A DNA stretch of 64,000 nucleotides from Pseudomonas muyukensis. GTDB taxonomy: Bacteria > Pseudomonadota > Gammaproteobacteria > Pseudomonadales > Pseudomonadaceae. Location: assembly GCF_019139535.1 (NCBI RefSeq), contig NZ_CP077073.1:5174501-5238500 (forward strand). The letters run 5' to 3'. The notes beneath the pieces were generated by a model that saw nothing but the letters and a program-made list of their open reading frames with translations, did no database searches and was not told where the DNA came from. The position numbers and the translations under genes are program-made. Every line of letters starts with the position of its first letter. The stretch's first letter is position 1. Positions 26,849 through 35,126 of this stretch are shown here, one piece after another.

Positions 26849-29266
26849 TCAGAACCCTACACTGGCCTGCACATAGAACGTACGCGGCTCACCCACATAG
26901 ATGCCGGCATTGTTGTCGCTGGAGCGGGTGAAATACTGCTTGTCGAACAGGTTCTTCACCCCCGCCGCCAGCTTCAGGTTCGACAGCTGTGGGCCGAATC
27001 CATACCCGCCACGGGCATGCCAGGTCACGTACCCCGGAATATCGCCATACTGCCCGTCGGCGCTCGGCTCGGTGATGTAGTTGCCGTTGAAGCTGCCATT
27101 GGCGTTCATCCCGGTGCCCGGCGCGCGCTGCTTCGACTGGGCGTAGGCATCCAGGTTCCAGGTCCAGCGGTTGACCTGGTAGCGCAACCCGGCGGTGGCC
27201 ACCTGGCGCGAATAGAACGGCAGGTCGCGGCCCTTGAACCCAGGAATCTCGCCTTCGTAGGTGGCACGGGTATAGGTGTACCCGGCATTCACCGACAACC
27301 CTTGCAGGCGCGGGTCCAGGCCGGACAGGTCGTAGCGCGCCGAGGCCTCGATGCCCTGGTGCTTGGTCGCCCCCAGGTTGGTCCAGCCGATATCGTTGCT
27401 GATGTACTGCAACTCATCGTCGAAATCGATGTAGAACGCAGTCAGTTCACCTGCCCAATGACCGTTGTCATAGCGCGTGCCGATCTCGTAGGTCTTGGCC
27501 TTCTCCGGCTCCAGGCCGTTGGCAGTGCTGTCGCCGCTGCCGCCCTGGCCGAGCTGGAAATACTGCAAGCTGCCGAACGAAGTCTCGTAGTTGGCGAACA
27601 GCTTCCAGGCGTCGGACAGGTGGTACATCACGCTCAATGCCGGCAGCGGCTCGTTGCTGGTGATGCTGCGATTCTTCTCCGCCACCGGACGCTGGTTGGC
27701 GTCCAGCACCGGGCGATCGCGCCAGTCGGTGTTGATGTGCTCGAAGCGTATGCCCGGGGTGATGGTCCAGTTGCCCACGTCGATCTTGTCGTCGATGTAG
27801 TAGGCACTGGCCTCGGTGCCGCCGCTGCGGTCCTGGAACACATGGCCATCGGAGGTCGGGGTCACGGTCGGCACATTGTCGATCAGCGCCAGGCGGGTGG
27901 ACTGCTCGCGCATGGCTTCCTTCAGGTAGCGATAGCCAACGCTGACTTCCTGGGTGGTCGGGCCGACGAAGAAGATTCGCGACAGCCGCGGCTCGATGGC
28001 GAAGGTGTGGTAGTTGCGCGGGTAGGATGACAGGGTCTTCATGTCGCGCGCGGCAATGGCGCTGCCGCGGAAACTGTCGGTGTAGTAGGTCAGTACCTCG
28101 AACTGGGTGGCGTCGTCGATCTGCCGCAGCCACTTGAACGACACATCCTTGCGCCGGCCACTGAAGTAGTCGTAGTCGCGCAGCGACTGGTAGGGGTTAT
28201 GGTCGTACTGGGCCTGGGTCAGGCCGCCGGGCATGTCGGCGCGGCCATCGTAGTAGTGGAAATTGAGCCAGAACTCGTCGACATCGGTCGGTGCCCAGTG
28301 GGTCTTGAGCATCACGTCGTCGATGTCGTTGCCGTTGTTGCGCTCGCGGTAGCCATTGCCGTTGACCCCGGTGTACAGCAGGGCCACGCCCATGCCGTTG
28401 TCGGCGGTGCCACCGACGAAGGCCGACTCGGTGTGCTTCCAGCCCCCATGACGCGAGGTTTCCACAGTGGTCGACAGCTCGCCGGTGGCCTTCTCGGGAA
28501 TCGCCCGAGTGACGAAGTTGATCACCCCACCGACGTTCTGCGGGCCATAGCGCACGGACCCGGCGCCGCGCACCACGTCGATGCTGTCGAGGTTGCCCGA
28601 GGAGATCGGCGCCATCGACAACTGCGGCTGGCCATAGGGGGCGAAGGCCGCCGGGATGCCGTCGATCAGCACCGTGGAGCGTGGCGACAGGCGCGAGGTC
28701 AGGCCGCGCACCCCCACGTTCAGCGACAAGTCGCTGCCGCCGGTGCCGTTGGAATCCTGCACCTGCACGCCCGGAATACCGCGCAGCACATCGCGCACGT
28801 TCATCGCGCCCTGCTCGACCATCGCCTCGCGCCGGACCACGGTGCGCGCGCCAGGGTGGTTCTGCACCACGCTCTGGTCGGCATCGCCCAGCCAGTCACC
28901 CACCACCTTGATGTCGGTCGGCGCCAGCTCCAGGCTGCCGGTGGCCTGGGCGCCGGCGCTTTCGGCCGGCTTGAGCACCACGGTGTCGGCGGATTGCTCG
29001 AAGGTCAGCCCGCTGCCTTGCAGCAGTTGCTGCAGCGCCTGTTCCGGCGCCCACTCGCCCGACACCGCCGGGGCCTGCTTGCCGGCCACCAGTTGCGGGC
29101 TGAAAAACAGTTGCAGGTGGGTCTGCTGGCCGAGTTGCTGCAAGGCGCCAGCCAGGGGCTGGGCCGCGATATGCAAGGTGTCGGCATAGCTGTTGCCTGC
29201 CGCGGCACTGACCGCCAAGGCCAGCGCCAGGCGGCGCAGCGGGAGAAGGGGCTTATTGTTGTTCAC
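26849..29266 (-). CDS. fecA: FecA-like TonB-dependent ferric-citrate-type receptor
   Basis: 805 aa. A signal peptide (about 1-28, ending NSYA) is followed by an STN signalling domain (about 30-105), a plug with RREAMVEQGAMNVRDVLRGI, and the barrel. Stretches such as GPQNVGGVINFVTRAIPEKA, YYDGRADMPGGL and LPALSVMYHLSDAWKLFAN match the E. coli FecA receptor well, and the C-terminal residue is Phe. It probably transports ferric dicitrate and, via the STN domain, signals to FecR. The substrate is inferred from similarity to FecA. Confidence 0.9.
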   Translation of the reverse strand: MNNNKPLLPLRRLALALAVSAAAGNSYADTLHIAAQPLAGALQQLGQQTHLQLFFSPQLVAGKQAPAVSGEWAPEQALQQLLQGSGLTFEQSADTVVLKPAESAGAQATGSLELAPTDIKVVGDWLGDADQSVVQNHPGARTVVRREAMVEQGAMNVRDVLRGIPGVQVQDSNGTGGSDLSLNVGVRGLTSRLSPRSTVLIDGIPAAFAPYGQPQLSMAPISSGNLDSIDVVRGAGSVRYGPQNVGGVINFVTRAIPEKATGELSTTVETSRHGGWKHTESAFVGGTADNGMGVALLYTGVNGNGYRERNNGNDIDDVMLKTHWAPTDVDEFWLNFHYYDGRADMPGGLTQAQYDHNPYQSLRDYDYFSGRRKDVSFKWLRQIDDATQFEVLTYYTDSFRGSAIAARDMKTLSSYPRNYHTFAIEPRLSRIFFVGPTTQEVSVGYRYLKEAMREQSTRLALIDNVPTVTPTSDGHVFQDRSGGTEASAYYIDDKIDVGNWTITPGIRFEHINTDWRDRPVLDANQRPVAEKNRSITSNEPLPALSVMYHLSDAWKLFANYETSFGSLQYFQLGQGGSGDSTANGLEPEKAKTYEIGTRYDNGHWAGELTAFYIDFDDELQYISNDIGWTNLGATKHQGIEASARYDLSGLDPRLQGLSVNAGYTYTRATYEGEIPGFKGRDLPFYSRQVATAGLRYQVNRWTWNLDAYAQSKQRAPGTGMNANGSFNGNYITEPSADGQYGDIPGYVTWHARGGYGFGPQLSNLKLAAGVKNLFDKQYFTRSSDNNAGIYVGEPRTFYVQASVGF

Positions 29267-29374
29267 GTCTTCGAGGGGTCCTGAGAGTCGGGATGAACGC
29301 CAACTGCATGCGAATGTAAATGCTTGGCAGTTGCAGCTGGCGGGGAAGACGAACGAACGGAAAAAAACCTGAAT

Positions 29375-30349
29375 CTATTTCGCGATTATTTCGCTGGAGC
29401 CGTCCGCGTGCTGGCGCACAGCTACCGGCAGAATGTTCGGCAGGGCCCGCAACAAGGCATCCGGGTCATCGCTGCTGAAGGTGCTCGACAGGCGCAGGTT
29501 GGCCACCTTGCCCGGCGCCACCCGCAGTGGCTGGGTGCGGTAGCGCGACACTTCGGCCACCACTTCACCAAGCGGGGCGTTGTCGAACACCAGCTTGCCG
29601 TGGCGCCAGGCGGTCAGTGCATTGGCATCGATGGCATAGGGCGCGGCGACCTGGCCCTGCGGGTCGATATGCGCCCCCTGGCCCGCCGTCAGTTGTGCCC
29701 GCGAGGCTCCAGCACCCTGCACCCGCACCGAGCCCTGCTCCACCGCCACCCGGGTGCTGTGCGCATCCTGGCGCACGTCGAAGCGGGTCCCGGTAACGGT
29801 CACCTGGCCTTGCGCGGTACTGACCACGAATGGCCGACTGCTGTCATGGGCGACGATGAACATCGCCTCGCCCCGGCTCAGTTGCACATGGCGACGGCCA
29901 GCCGAGAACGCCACCTGCAACTGGGTGGCGCTGTTGAGTTCCAGCTGCGAACCGTCGGGCAACTCGACCCGGCGGCGTTCACCCAGCGCGGTGCTCAGGG
30001 TGTCGTGGTGGTTGAGCTGCCGGTACTGCCAACCACTCCAGCCCAGGCCCAACGCCGCCAACGCGAGCCCCGCCGCCAAGGCCTGGCGCAACAGCCGCCG
30101 ACGCGGCAACTGGCGCACCGGCTGCGCCTGACACAGCGCAGCCAGGCGCTGGCGCGGGATCAAGTCGGCCGCCCGCCACAGGTGGTCCAGGCGCGCATAC
30201 TCCTCGGCGTGCCGAGGGTCCTGCGCCAGCCACTGCTCCAAGGCCAGGCGCAAGGCCGGGTCCTGTGGCGCATCCTGGACCCGGGCGAACCAGGCGGCCG
30301 CCTGCTCGCCCACGGGGTGCTGTTTCATCAATGGGGTCTCCTGACTCAT
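29375..30349 (-). CDS. fecR: FecR-type anti-sigma/sigma regulator
   Basis: 324 aa. The N-terminal cytoplasmic part (AAAWFARVQDAPQDPALRLA, FecR N domain) and a membrane segment (around AALGLGWSGWQY) are followed by the periplasmic FecR domain (LNSATQLQVAF, GEAMFIVAHDSSRPFVV, TVTGTRFDVRQD). It ends with the STN-like C-tail that contacts the receptor. The 5' ATGA overlaps the sigma gene, and fecA follows 108 bases after its stop. It relays receptor occupancy to the ECF sigma factor. Confidence 0.92.
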   Translation of the reverse strand: MSQETPLMKQHPVGEQAAAWFARVQDAPQDPALRLALEQWLAQDPRHAEEYARLDHLWRAADLIPRQRLAALCQAQPVRQLPRRRLLRQALAAGLALAALGLGWSGWQYRQLNHHDTLSTALGERRRVELPDGSQLELNSATQLQVAFSAGRRHVQLSRGEAMFIVAHDSSRPFVVSTAQGQVTVTGTRFDVRQDAHSTRVAVEQGSVRVQGAGASRAQLTAGQGAHIDPQGQVAAPYAIDANALTAWRHGKLVFDNAPLGEVVAEVSRYRTQPLRVAPGKVANLRLSSTFSSDDPDALLRALPNILPVAVRQHADGSSEIIAK

Positions 30350-30831
30350 CCTGCCGACACATCCAGGTGCTCACGCAGATGTCGGAGCGTGCGGATCATA
30401 TACTTTTCGACCATGTTCTTGGTCAAACCCATGCGCTCGGCGATCTCCGCCTGGGTCAGCCCCTCCAGTTTCTGCCAGACGAACACCCGCCGGCAGTTCA
30501 GCGGCAGCTCGGCCAGCGCCCGCTCGACGCGGTCGGCCAGCTCCAGGGCGTGCATGTAGGTTTCCGGGTCGCAAGCCTCGGCGGGTTGCGTGAAGGCCTC
30601 CAGCGCCAGGGCCTGGCGCCGGTCCTCGCGGCGATAGCCGTCCACGGCGATATTGCGCGCGGTCTGGTGCAGGTAGGCGCGCGGCTGCTCGACCTGTTCA
30701 CGCGGGTTTTCCAGCACGCGGACGAAGGCATCGTGGGTGAGGTCCTCGGCCTGCTGACGACTGCGCAACTTGCGCGTCCAGGTGCCGATCAGCTCGTGGT
30801 AGTGGTCGAGGAAGCCTTTGTGTCCGGACAC
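30346..30831 (-). CDS. fecI: ECF sigma factor, FecI type
   Basis: About 161 aa from a GTG at 30831; ATG starts at 30882 or 30894 are also possible and would add 17-21 residues. I prefer the GTG because a Fur-like palindrome (30862-30880) would otherwise lie within the gene. Sigma-2 motif LTHDAFVRVLENP and QPRAYLHQTARNIAVDG, plus sigma-4 LPLNCRRVFVWQKLEGLTQAEI and NMVEKYMIRTLRHL, are typical. It directs polymerase to the fecA promoter under iron starvation. Confidence 0.85.
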   Translation of the reverse strand: MSGHKGFLDHYHELIGTWTRKLRSRQQAEDLTHDAFVRVLENPREQVEQPRAYLHQTARNIAVDGYRREDRRQALALEAFTQPAEACDPETYMHALELADRVERALAELPLNCRRVFVWQKLEGLTQAEIAERMGLTKNMVEKYMIRTLRHLREHLDVSAG

Positions 30832-30861
30832 GGTCGGTTCGTCAGGGAGGCAGAATAGGTT

Positions 30862-30880
30862 GCGAATAGTAATGTTTCGC
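30862..30880. promoter_or_regulatory. Candidate Fur box near the fecI start
   Basis: GCGAATAGTAATGTTTCGC is a 19-base palindrome with GCGAA/TTCGC arms. It matches 11 of 19 positions of the Fur consensus GATAATGATAATCATTATC by eye. Its place before the sigma gene fits iron repression of the fec operon. Sequence match is modest. Confidence 0.4.
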
Positions 30881-30919
30881 ATCAACCACAGCAATAACTG
30901 CCTGCCCGCATCGGATGGC

Positions 30920-31450
30920 TCACCGCCGGCGGAACTTCAGGTGGCTGTCGAACAGTGCGCATCCAACCTCCAGCACATCCATGGTGAAGGTCAAAGGATT
31001 GGGGCGCTTGATCCCGACATAATGATCGTCCCAACTGTCCCGTGTCGCCACACTCAACAGCGCCTTGCCGGGCGCGGCCAGGGTGACATTCCGATAGGTC
31101 CGCTGCTCGGGCACCTGCAGCTTGGCGTCGTCCACCCGGACCCGCCACAACACGGGATTGGTGCTGCTGACGTAGAACCCGATGCTGTTGCTGAAGCTCA
31201 GGTCCCAGATCGCATGATGCGAATCGCCCGGGGCACTTTCCAGGGTACGGACCTGGTACCCGGCATCGCGCCCCTCGAAATAGCCAAGCCAGAAACGCTG
31301 TGGCGGCTCGGCGCTGAACGGGCTCGTCAGGGTCAACCAGTTGTTGCGCCGCGTGCGCGGGAGCCCTTCGACGGAGTCGAGATAACCCGAATAGCCGGGA
31401 GTGGTCGAAAGGAACGTGGCAATGAAGGATCGCTCTTGAACATATCGCAT
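30920..31450 (-). CDS. Hypothetical protein, 176 aa
   Basis: An ATG at 31450 opens a 176-residue frame. The product is rich in Trp, Tyr and Ser with alternating strands (NWLTLTSPFSAEPPQRFWLGYF, AIWDLSFSNSIGFYVSSTNP), suggesting a beta-sandwich or lectin-like fold. It has no signal peptide or membrane segment. No motif I can name is present. It sits between the fec operon and the speC leader, next to the IS-bearing region, and may be accessory. The start is uncertain: the frame is open further upstream but without a ribosome site. Confidence 0.55.
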   Translation of the reverse strand: MRYVQERSFIATFLSTTPGYSGYLDSVEGLPRTRRNNWLTLTSPFSAEPPQRFWLGYFEGRDAGYQVRTLESAPGDSHHAIWDLSFSNSIGFYVSSTNPVLWRVRVDDAKLQVPEQRTYRNVTLAAPGKALLSVATRDSWDDHYVGIKRPNPLTFTMDVLEVGCALFDSHLKFRRR

Positions 31451-32111
31451 GGGAAATATCGGAATCAGTTGAATGAGAGCCCAGGCTAGCGGGCATCCAT
31501 TTGCAGATTCAGCGTGAGGCCTTTCCCTTGCGCCCCCCCACGCAGGCGATCTTCCCGCGCTCTGCGTTGAAAAAAATGTCGATTTCATCTGAAAAAACGG
31601 GGCTTGGCGCGTGGCCATAAATATGAACACCCAGCGCAGGCAAGCACTCATCGAAGTGGCACCGACCAACGGTCATACGCGCATTCTTCAGGGGTTTTGC
31701 AGCGAAACCCAAGGCATCGTGCAAAAAACGGAGCTTCCAGCCAATCGCAGCCAGATCGCCACCTGTTCCACAATTTTTTACGTTTTGCCACCGCCGAGGA
31801 ACATCAGCGGGCCAGGCTGGTCGGTTATTGCAGGCACAGGGTGGCCAAACCAGGCCAACACCCCCTCCTCGGCTGTTGATCTTGCCGGTTTCACGTCCTA
31901 AAGTGCGCGCCGAACGTCCATGCTGGAAACGATCCATCCGGCTCAAGTACTGACGACGAGACAGCAAGGTCACCCGCCGCCCTTTCCGGCACGGTTGACC
32001 TTTTTGCTTTCGGCGACATGCCTTGGGAAGTAGGCGAACCAAAGTGGGGATACGGAGGGCGTTCAGTTTGCTGCCACTTACCTTTTCAGTTTGCCCATGG
32101 AGCCCTCGAGC
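31451..32111. promoter_or_regulatory. Long intergenic region and speC leader
   Basis: About 660 bases without a gene I would support. It is AT-richer than the surroundings between 31560 and 31800. A 96-codon plus-strand frame (31611-31901) lacks a ribosome site and known motifs. The 3' part (31900-32111) holds a terminator-like hairpin (31968-32005) and a short open frame starting at 32018 that overlaps the speC start. It is likely a regulated leader of ornithine decarboxylase. Confidence 0.4.
31968..32005 (+). terminator. Terminator-like hairpin in the speC leader
   Basis: GGTCA at 31968-31972 pairs with TGACC at 31996-32000. An inner GCCG/CGGC stem closes a pyrimidine loop, and TTTTT follows at 32001-32005. 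It lies ~105 bases before the speC ATG in the same direction. It could end an upstream transcript or act as an attenuator for speC. Confidence 0.45.
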
Positions 32112-32146
32112 ATGTCGATCCAGGTCGAAGACTATTTCGCGCGTGA
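32018..32146 (+). CDS. Possible 42-codon upstream frame overlapping speC
   Basis: An ATG at 32018 opens a 42-residue frame (MPWEVGEPKWGYGGRSVC...) that stops with TGA at 32144-32146, 35 bases inside speC in another phase. The ribosome site is weak, so it may be chance. It lies right after the hairpin with the T-run, so translation of it could influence speC expression. Many leader peptides have this layout. No homologue is recognised. Confidence 0.25.
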   Translation: MPWEVGEPKWGYGGRSVCCHLPFQFAHGALEHVDPGRRLFRA

Positions 32147-33275
32147 CACTTTCCAGAAGATGAAGGCGTTCGCCGACAAGCAGGAAACCCCGTTCGTACT
32201 CATCGATACCCAGATGATCAGCCAGGCCTATGACGACCTGCGCGCAGGTTTCGAATTCGCCAAGGTCTACTACGCGGTCAAGGCCAACCCGGCCGTGGAA
32301 ATCATCGACCTGCTCAAAGAGAAAGGTTCGAGCTTCGACATCGCCTCGATCTACGAGCTGGACAAGGTCCTCGGCCGTGGCGTCAGCGCCGACCGCATCA
32401 GCTATGGCAATACCATCAAGAAGTCCAAGGACATCCGCTACTTCTATGACAAGGGCGTGCGCCTGTACGCCACCGACTCCGAAGCCGACCTGCGCAACAT
32501 CGCCAAGGCCGCGCCGGGCTCGAAAGTCTATGTGCGCATCCTCACCGAAGGCTCCACCACCGCCGACTGGCCGCTGTCGCGCAAGTTCGGCTGCCAGACC
32601 GACATGGCCATGGACCTGCTGATCCTCGCCCGCGACCTGGGCCTGGTGCCATACGGCATCTCCTTCCACGTCGGCTCCCAGCAGCGTGACATCAGCGTCT
32701 GGGACGCAGCCATCGCCAAGGTCAAGGTGATCTTCGAGCGCCTCAAGCAAGAAGACGGCATCGAGCTGAAGCTGATCAACATGGGCGGTGGCTTCCCGGC
32801 CAACTACATCACCCGCACCAACAGCCTGGAAACCTACGCCGAGGAAATCATCCGCTTCCTCAAGGAAGACTTCGGCGACGACCTGCCGGAAATCATCCTC
32901 GAGCCAGGCCGCTCGCTGATCGCCAACGCCGGTATCCTGGTCAGCGAAGTGGTGCTGGTGGCGCGCAAGTCGCGCACCGCCGTCGAGCGCTGGATCTACA
33001 CCGACGTGGGCAAGTTCTCCGGCCTGATCGAAACCATGGACGAGGCGATCAAGTTCCCGATCTGGACCGAGAAGAAAGGTGAAACCGAGGAAGTGGTGAT
33101 CGCCGGCCCGACCTGCGACAGCGCCGACATCATGTACGAGAACTACAAGTACGGCCTGCCGCTGAACCTGGCCATCGGTGACCGCCTGTACTGGTTGTCG
33201 ACCGGTGCCTACACCACCAGCTACAGCGCGGTGGAGTTCAATGGCTTCCCGCCGCTGAAGGCCTACTACCTGTAA
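32112..33275 (+). CDS. speC: Ornithine decarboxylase (alanine-racemase-fold type)
   Basis: 387 aa from the ATG at 32112, with GGAG 9 bases upstream. It is a fold-type III PLP enzyme: AKVYYAVKANPAVEII holds the PLP lysine, LINMGGGFPANY the phosphate loop, and GPTCDSADIM the catalytic cysteine region. It resembles eukaryotic-type ornithine/lysine decarboxylases used by Pseudomonas to make putrescine. It is followed by a strong terminator at 33283-33304. Confidence 0.93.
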   Translation: MSIQVEDYFARDTFQKMKAFADKQETPFVLIDTQMISQAYDDLRAGFEFAKVYYAVKANPAVEIIDLLKEKGSSFDIASIYELDKVLGRGVSADRISYGNTIKKSKDIRYFYDKGVRLYATDSEADLRNIAKAAPGSKVYVRILTEGSTTADWPLSRKFGCQTDMAMDLLILARDLGLVPYGISFHVGSQQRDISVWDAAIAKVKVIFERLKQEDGIELKLINMGGGFPANYITRTNSLETYAEEIIRFLKEDFGDDLPEIILEPGRSLIANAGILVSEVVLVARKSRTAVERWIYTDVGKFSGLIETMDEAIKFPIWTEKKGETEEVVIAGPTCDSADIMYENYKYGLPLNLAIGDRLYWLSTGAYTTSYSAVEFNGFPPLKAYYL

Positions 33276-33282
33276 TGCACGA

Positions 33283-33304
33283 CGGGGCCGCAAGGCCCCG
33301 TTTT
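33283..33304 (+). terminator. Rho-independent terminator after speC
   Basis: CGGGGCC GCAA GGCCCCG (33283-33300) forms a 7-bp GC stem with a GNRA-type loop, followed by TTTT. It sits 7 bases past the speC stop. Confidence 0.9.
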
Positions 33305-33334
33305 CATTTACCGACTCGCACACCACCTCGCCCC

Positions 33335-33453
33335 CTGTAGGAGCGGCCTTGTGTCGCGAAAGGGCCGCAGAGCGGCCCCGGCGATCTTTGCATCAGCAAT
33401 GAAATCTTGGGGCCGCTGCGCGGCCATTTCGCGACACAAGGCCGCTCCTACAG
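33335..33453. repeat. Inverted REP pair
   Basis: Plus-oriented REP (33335-33380) and minus-oriented REP (about 33408-33453), each with the GGAGCGGCCTTGTGTCGCG core. They sit between convergent speC and the Sel1-repeat gene. Confidence 0.9.
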
Positions 33454-33467
33454 GGATTGCATCAGTC

Positions 33468-34217
33468 CTAAAATCTGTGCTGCTCGATCTCCTCGGCATA
33501 CCGCGCCGCAAAGGCCTCCAGCACCGGCCCCGCGCCCTGCAACGTCACCAGCGCGCTACGCAGGAAGTTCAGGTTGCCCTCGACCCGCGCCCGCTCCAGC
33601 CACGGCCCAGCCTCGGCAACCTCGCCGCGCTCGACCAGCACCAGCGCCAGGCTGAACATCCCGCGAAAATCCCCCGCCTCGGCTGAACGGCGATACCAGC
33701 GCACCGCCCGCGCCGGGCTCGCGGTGGTGGCAATGCCCTGCTCCAGGTAACGCCCATACAGGTTCATCGACTTGGCATGCCCCAACTGGGCCGCCTGTTC
33801 GTAGCACCCCAGCGCCTGGGCCTGGTTGGCCGGCACGCCACGTCCGGTAGCCAGCAGGTTGCCCAGGTTGTACATGCCCCAGTCCAGCCCGGCATCCGCC
33901 GCGTGGGCGTAATGAATAGCGGCCTGCGCCAGGTTCACCTCGCCGCCCCAGCCGTGCTCCAGGCAACGCCCGAGCATGTTGTGGGCCATGGCGCTGCCGC
34001 CCTGGGCGGCAATGCCGAACCAGCGCCGGGCGACCACTTCATCAGCTTCGATGCCTTGCCCATCGAGCAGGATCTGCCCCAGCAACAGCTGGGCCTCGAG
34101 CACTCCCTGCCCGGCTGCGGCGAGGATCGCCTGGGCCGCCTGGCCCGGGCTGTGCTCGAGCATTGCCCGCAGCCCGGCCGCGTCCACCACCTCTTCACGG
34201 CGCAATTGATAAGACAC
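33468..34217 (-). CDS. Sel1-like repeat protein
   Basis: 249 aa. Several Sel1/TPR-like repeats run through the middle (AQAAIHYAHAADAGLDWGMYN, AQALGCYEQAAQLGHAKSMN, ARAVRWYRRSAEAGDFRGMF). There is no signal peptide. It lies 3 bases after the stop of the iron-regulated hydroxylase PiuC, so the two are cotranscribed. This pair is conserved in Pseudomonas. The role is unknown; Sel1 repeats mediate protein contacts. Confidence 0.88.
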   Translation of the reverse strand: MSYQLRREEVVDAAGLRAMLEHSPGQAAQAILAAAGQGVLEAQLLLGQILLDGQGIEADEVVARRWFGIAAQGGSAMAHNMLGRCLEHGWGGEVNLAQAAIHYAHAADAGLDWGMYNLGNLLATGRGVPANQAQALGCYEQAAQLGHAKSMNLYGRYLEQGIATTASPARAVRWYRRSAEAGDFRGMFSLALVLVERGEVAEAGPWLERARVEGNLNFLRSALVTLQGAGPVLEAFAARYAEEIEQHRF

Positions 34218-34220
34218 GAT

Positions 34221-34901
34221 TCAGACCTCGGCCCAGCGGCGCAGCAGGTTGTGGTAGGTGCCAGTCAGCTGCAGCAGCGAGGGGTGCTCGGGCACATCGG
34301 CGCCGAGCTGGCGGATGGCATTGTCCATCTCGAACAGCAAGGTGCGCTGGCTGTCCTCGCGAACCAGGCTCTGGGTCCAGAAGAACGCGGCATAGCGCGC
34401 GCCCCGGGTCACCGGGTTGACCTTGTGCAGGCTGGTGCCGGGGTACAGTACCAGGTCGCCGGCGGCCAGCTTGACCTCGCGCACGCCATAGGTGTCCTGG
34501 ATCACCAGTTCGCCGCCGTCGTAGCTGTGCGGGTCGCTCAGGAACAGCGTCGAGGACAGGTCGGTGCGCACCCGCTCGGCACTGCCCTTGGGCTGGCGCA
34601 GGGCATTGTCGATATGAAAGTCGAAGCTGCCGCCCTCGCGATAGCAATTGATCAACGGCGGGAACACCTTGTGCGGCAGCGCCGCCGACATGAACAGCGG
34701 GTTGCGCCACAGGCGGTCGATCAACGCGCCGCCGATCTCCTTGGCCAGCGCATGGCCCTCGGGCAGTTGCAGGTTGTGCTTGGCCTTGGCCGACTGATAG
34801 CCCGCGGTGACCTTGCCATCGGCCCAGTCGGCCTGCTCCAGGGCCTCGCGGATACGCAAGATTTCGTCGGCATCGAACAGCCCGGGAATATGAAGCAGCA
34901 T
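34221..34901 (-). CDS. piuC: Fe(II)/2-oxoglutarate-dependent hydroxylase PiuC (PKHD/YbiX type)
   Basis: 226 aa from the ATG at 34901. The iron-binding HxD is in [11 protein letters not shown], the distal His in [16 protein letters not shown], and the 2-oxoglutarate-binding Arg follows. It belongs to the PKHD-type hydroxylases (YbiX/PiuC), which sit next to TonB siderophore receptors and are iron regulated. The substrate is unknown. A Fur-like site lies 33 bases upstream, between it and divergent piuA. Confidence 0.9.
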   Translation of the reverse strand: MLLHIPGLFDADEILRIREALEQADWADGKVTAGYQSAKAKHNLQLPEGHALAKEIGGALIDRLWRNPLFMSAALPHKVFPPLINCYREGGSFDFHIDNALRQPKGSAERVRTDLSSTLFLSDPHSYDGGELVIQDTYGVREVKLAAGDLVLYPGTSLHKVNPVTRGARYAAFFWTQSLVREDSQRTLLFEMDNAIRQLGADVPEHPSLLQLTGTYHNLLRRWAEV

Positions 34902-34933
34902 GGCAACGGCACCTGATGGGCAAGGAGTAAGGG

Positions 34934-34952
34934 CGCAATGATATTGATTACC
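34934..34952. promoter_or_regulatory. Candidate Fur box upstream of piuC
   Basis: CGCAATGATATTGATTACC matches 13 of 19 positions of the Fur consensus GATAATGATAATCATTATC by eye and lies 33 bases before the piuC ATG. It is consistent with iron repression, as known for piu genes. Confidence 0.55.
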
Positions 34953-35041
34953 TTTTACGCAGGACAAGCCCCCGGCATTGATCCACGACGTATGACCCCG
35001 TAAAAACCGTAAGGTGAAATTGTAAAGAATGTAAATTTCTA

Positions 35042-35060
35042 GCGAATGGTAACGCTTCTC
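35042..35060. promoter_or_regulatory. Candidate Fur box upstream of piuA
   Basis: GCGAATGGTAACGCTTCTC matches about 12 of 19 Fur positions. It is about 67 bases before the piuA start, in a divergent AT-rich spacer (34902-35126). Another Fur-like half site, ATTATCATC, follows at about 35086-35094. Confidence 0.4.
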
Positions 35061-35126
35061 AATTGTTCCTTACATTCGCTTACATTATCATCCGCGGCCT
35101 TCATACCTTGGGGAAGGTCCATCACC

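Noticed and set aside
31611..31901. 96-codon plus-strand frame upstream of speC
   Set aside because: No ribosome site, no recognisable motif, and base use unlike neighbouring genes; treated as non-coding leader DNA.
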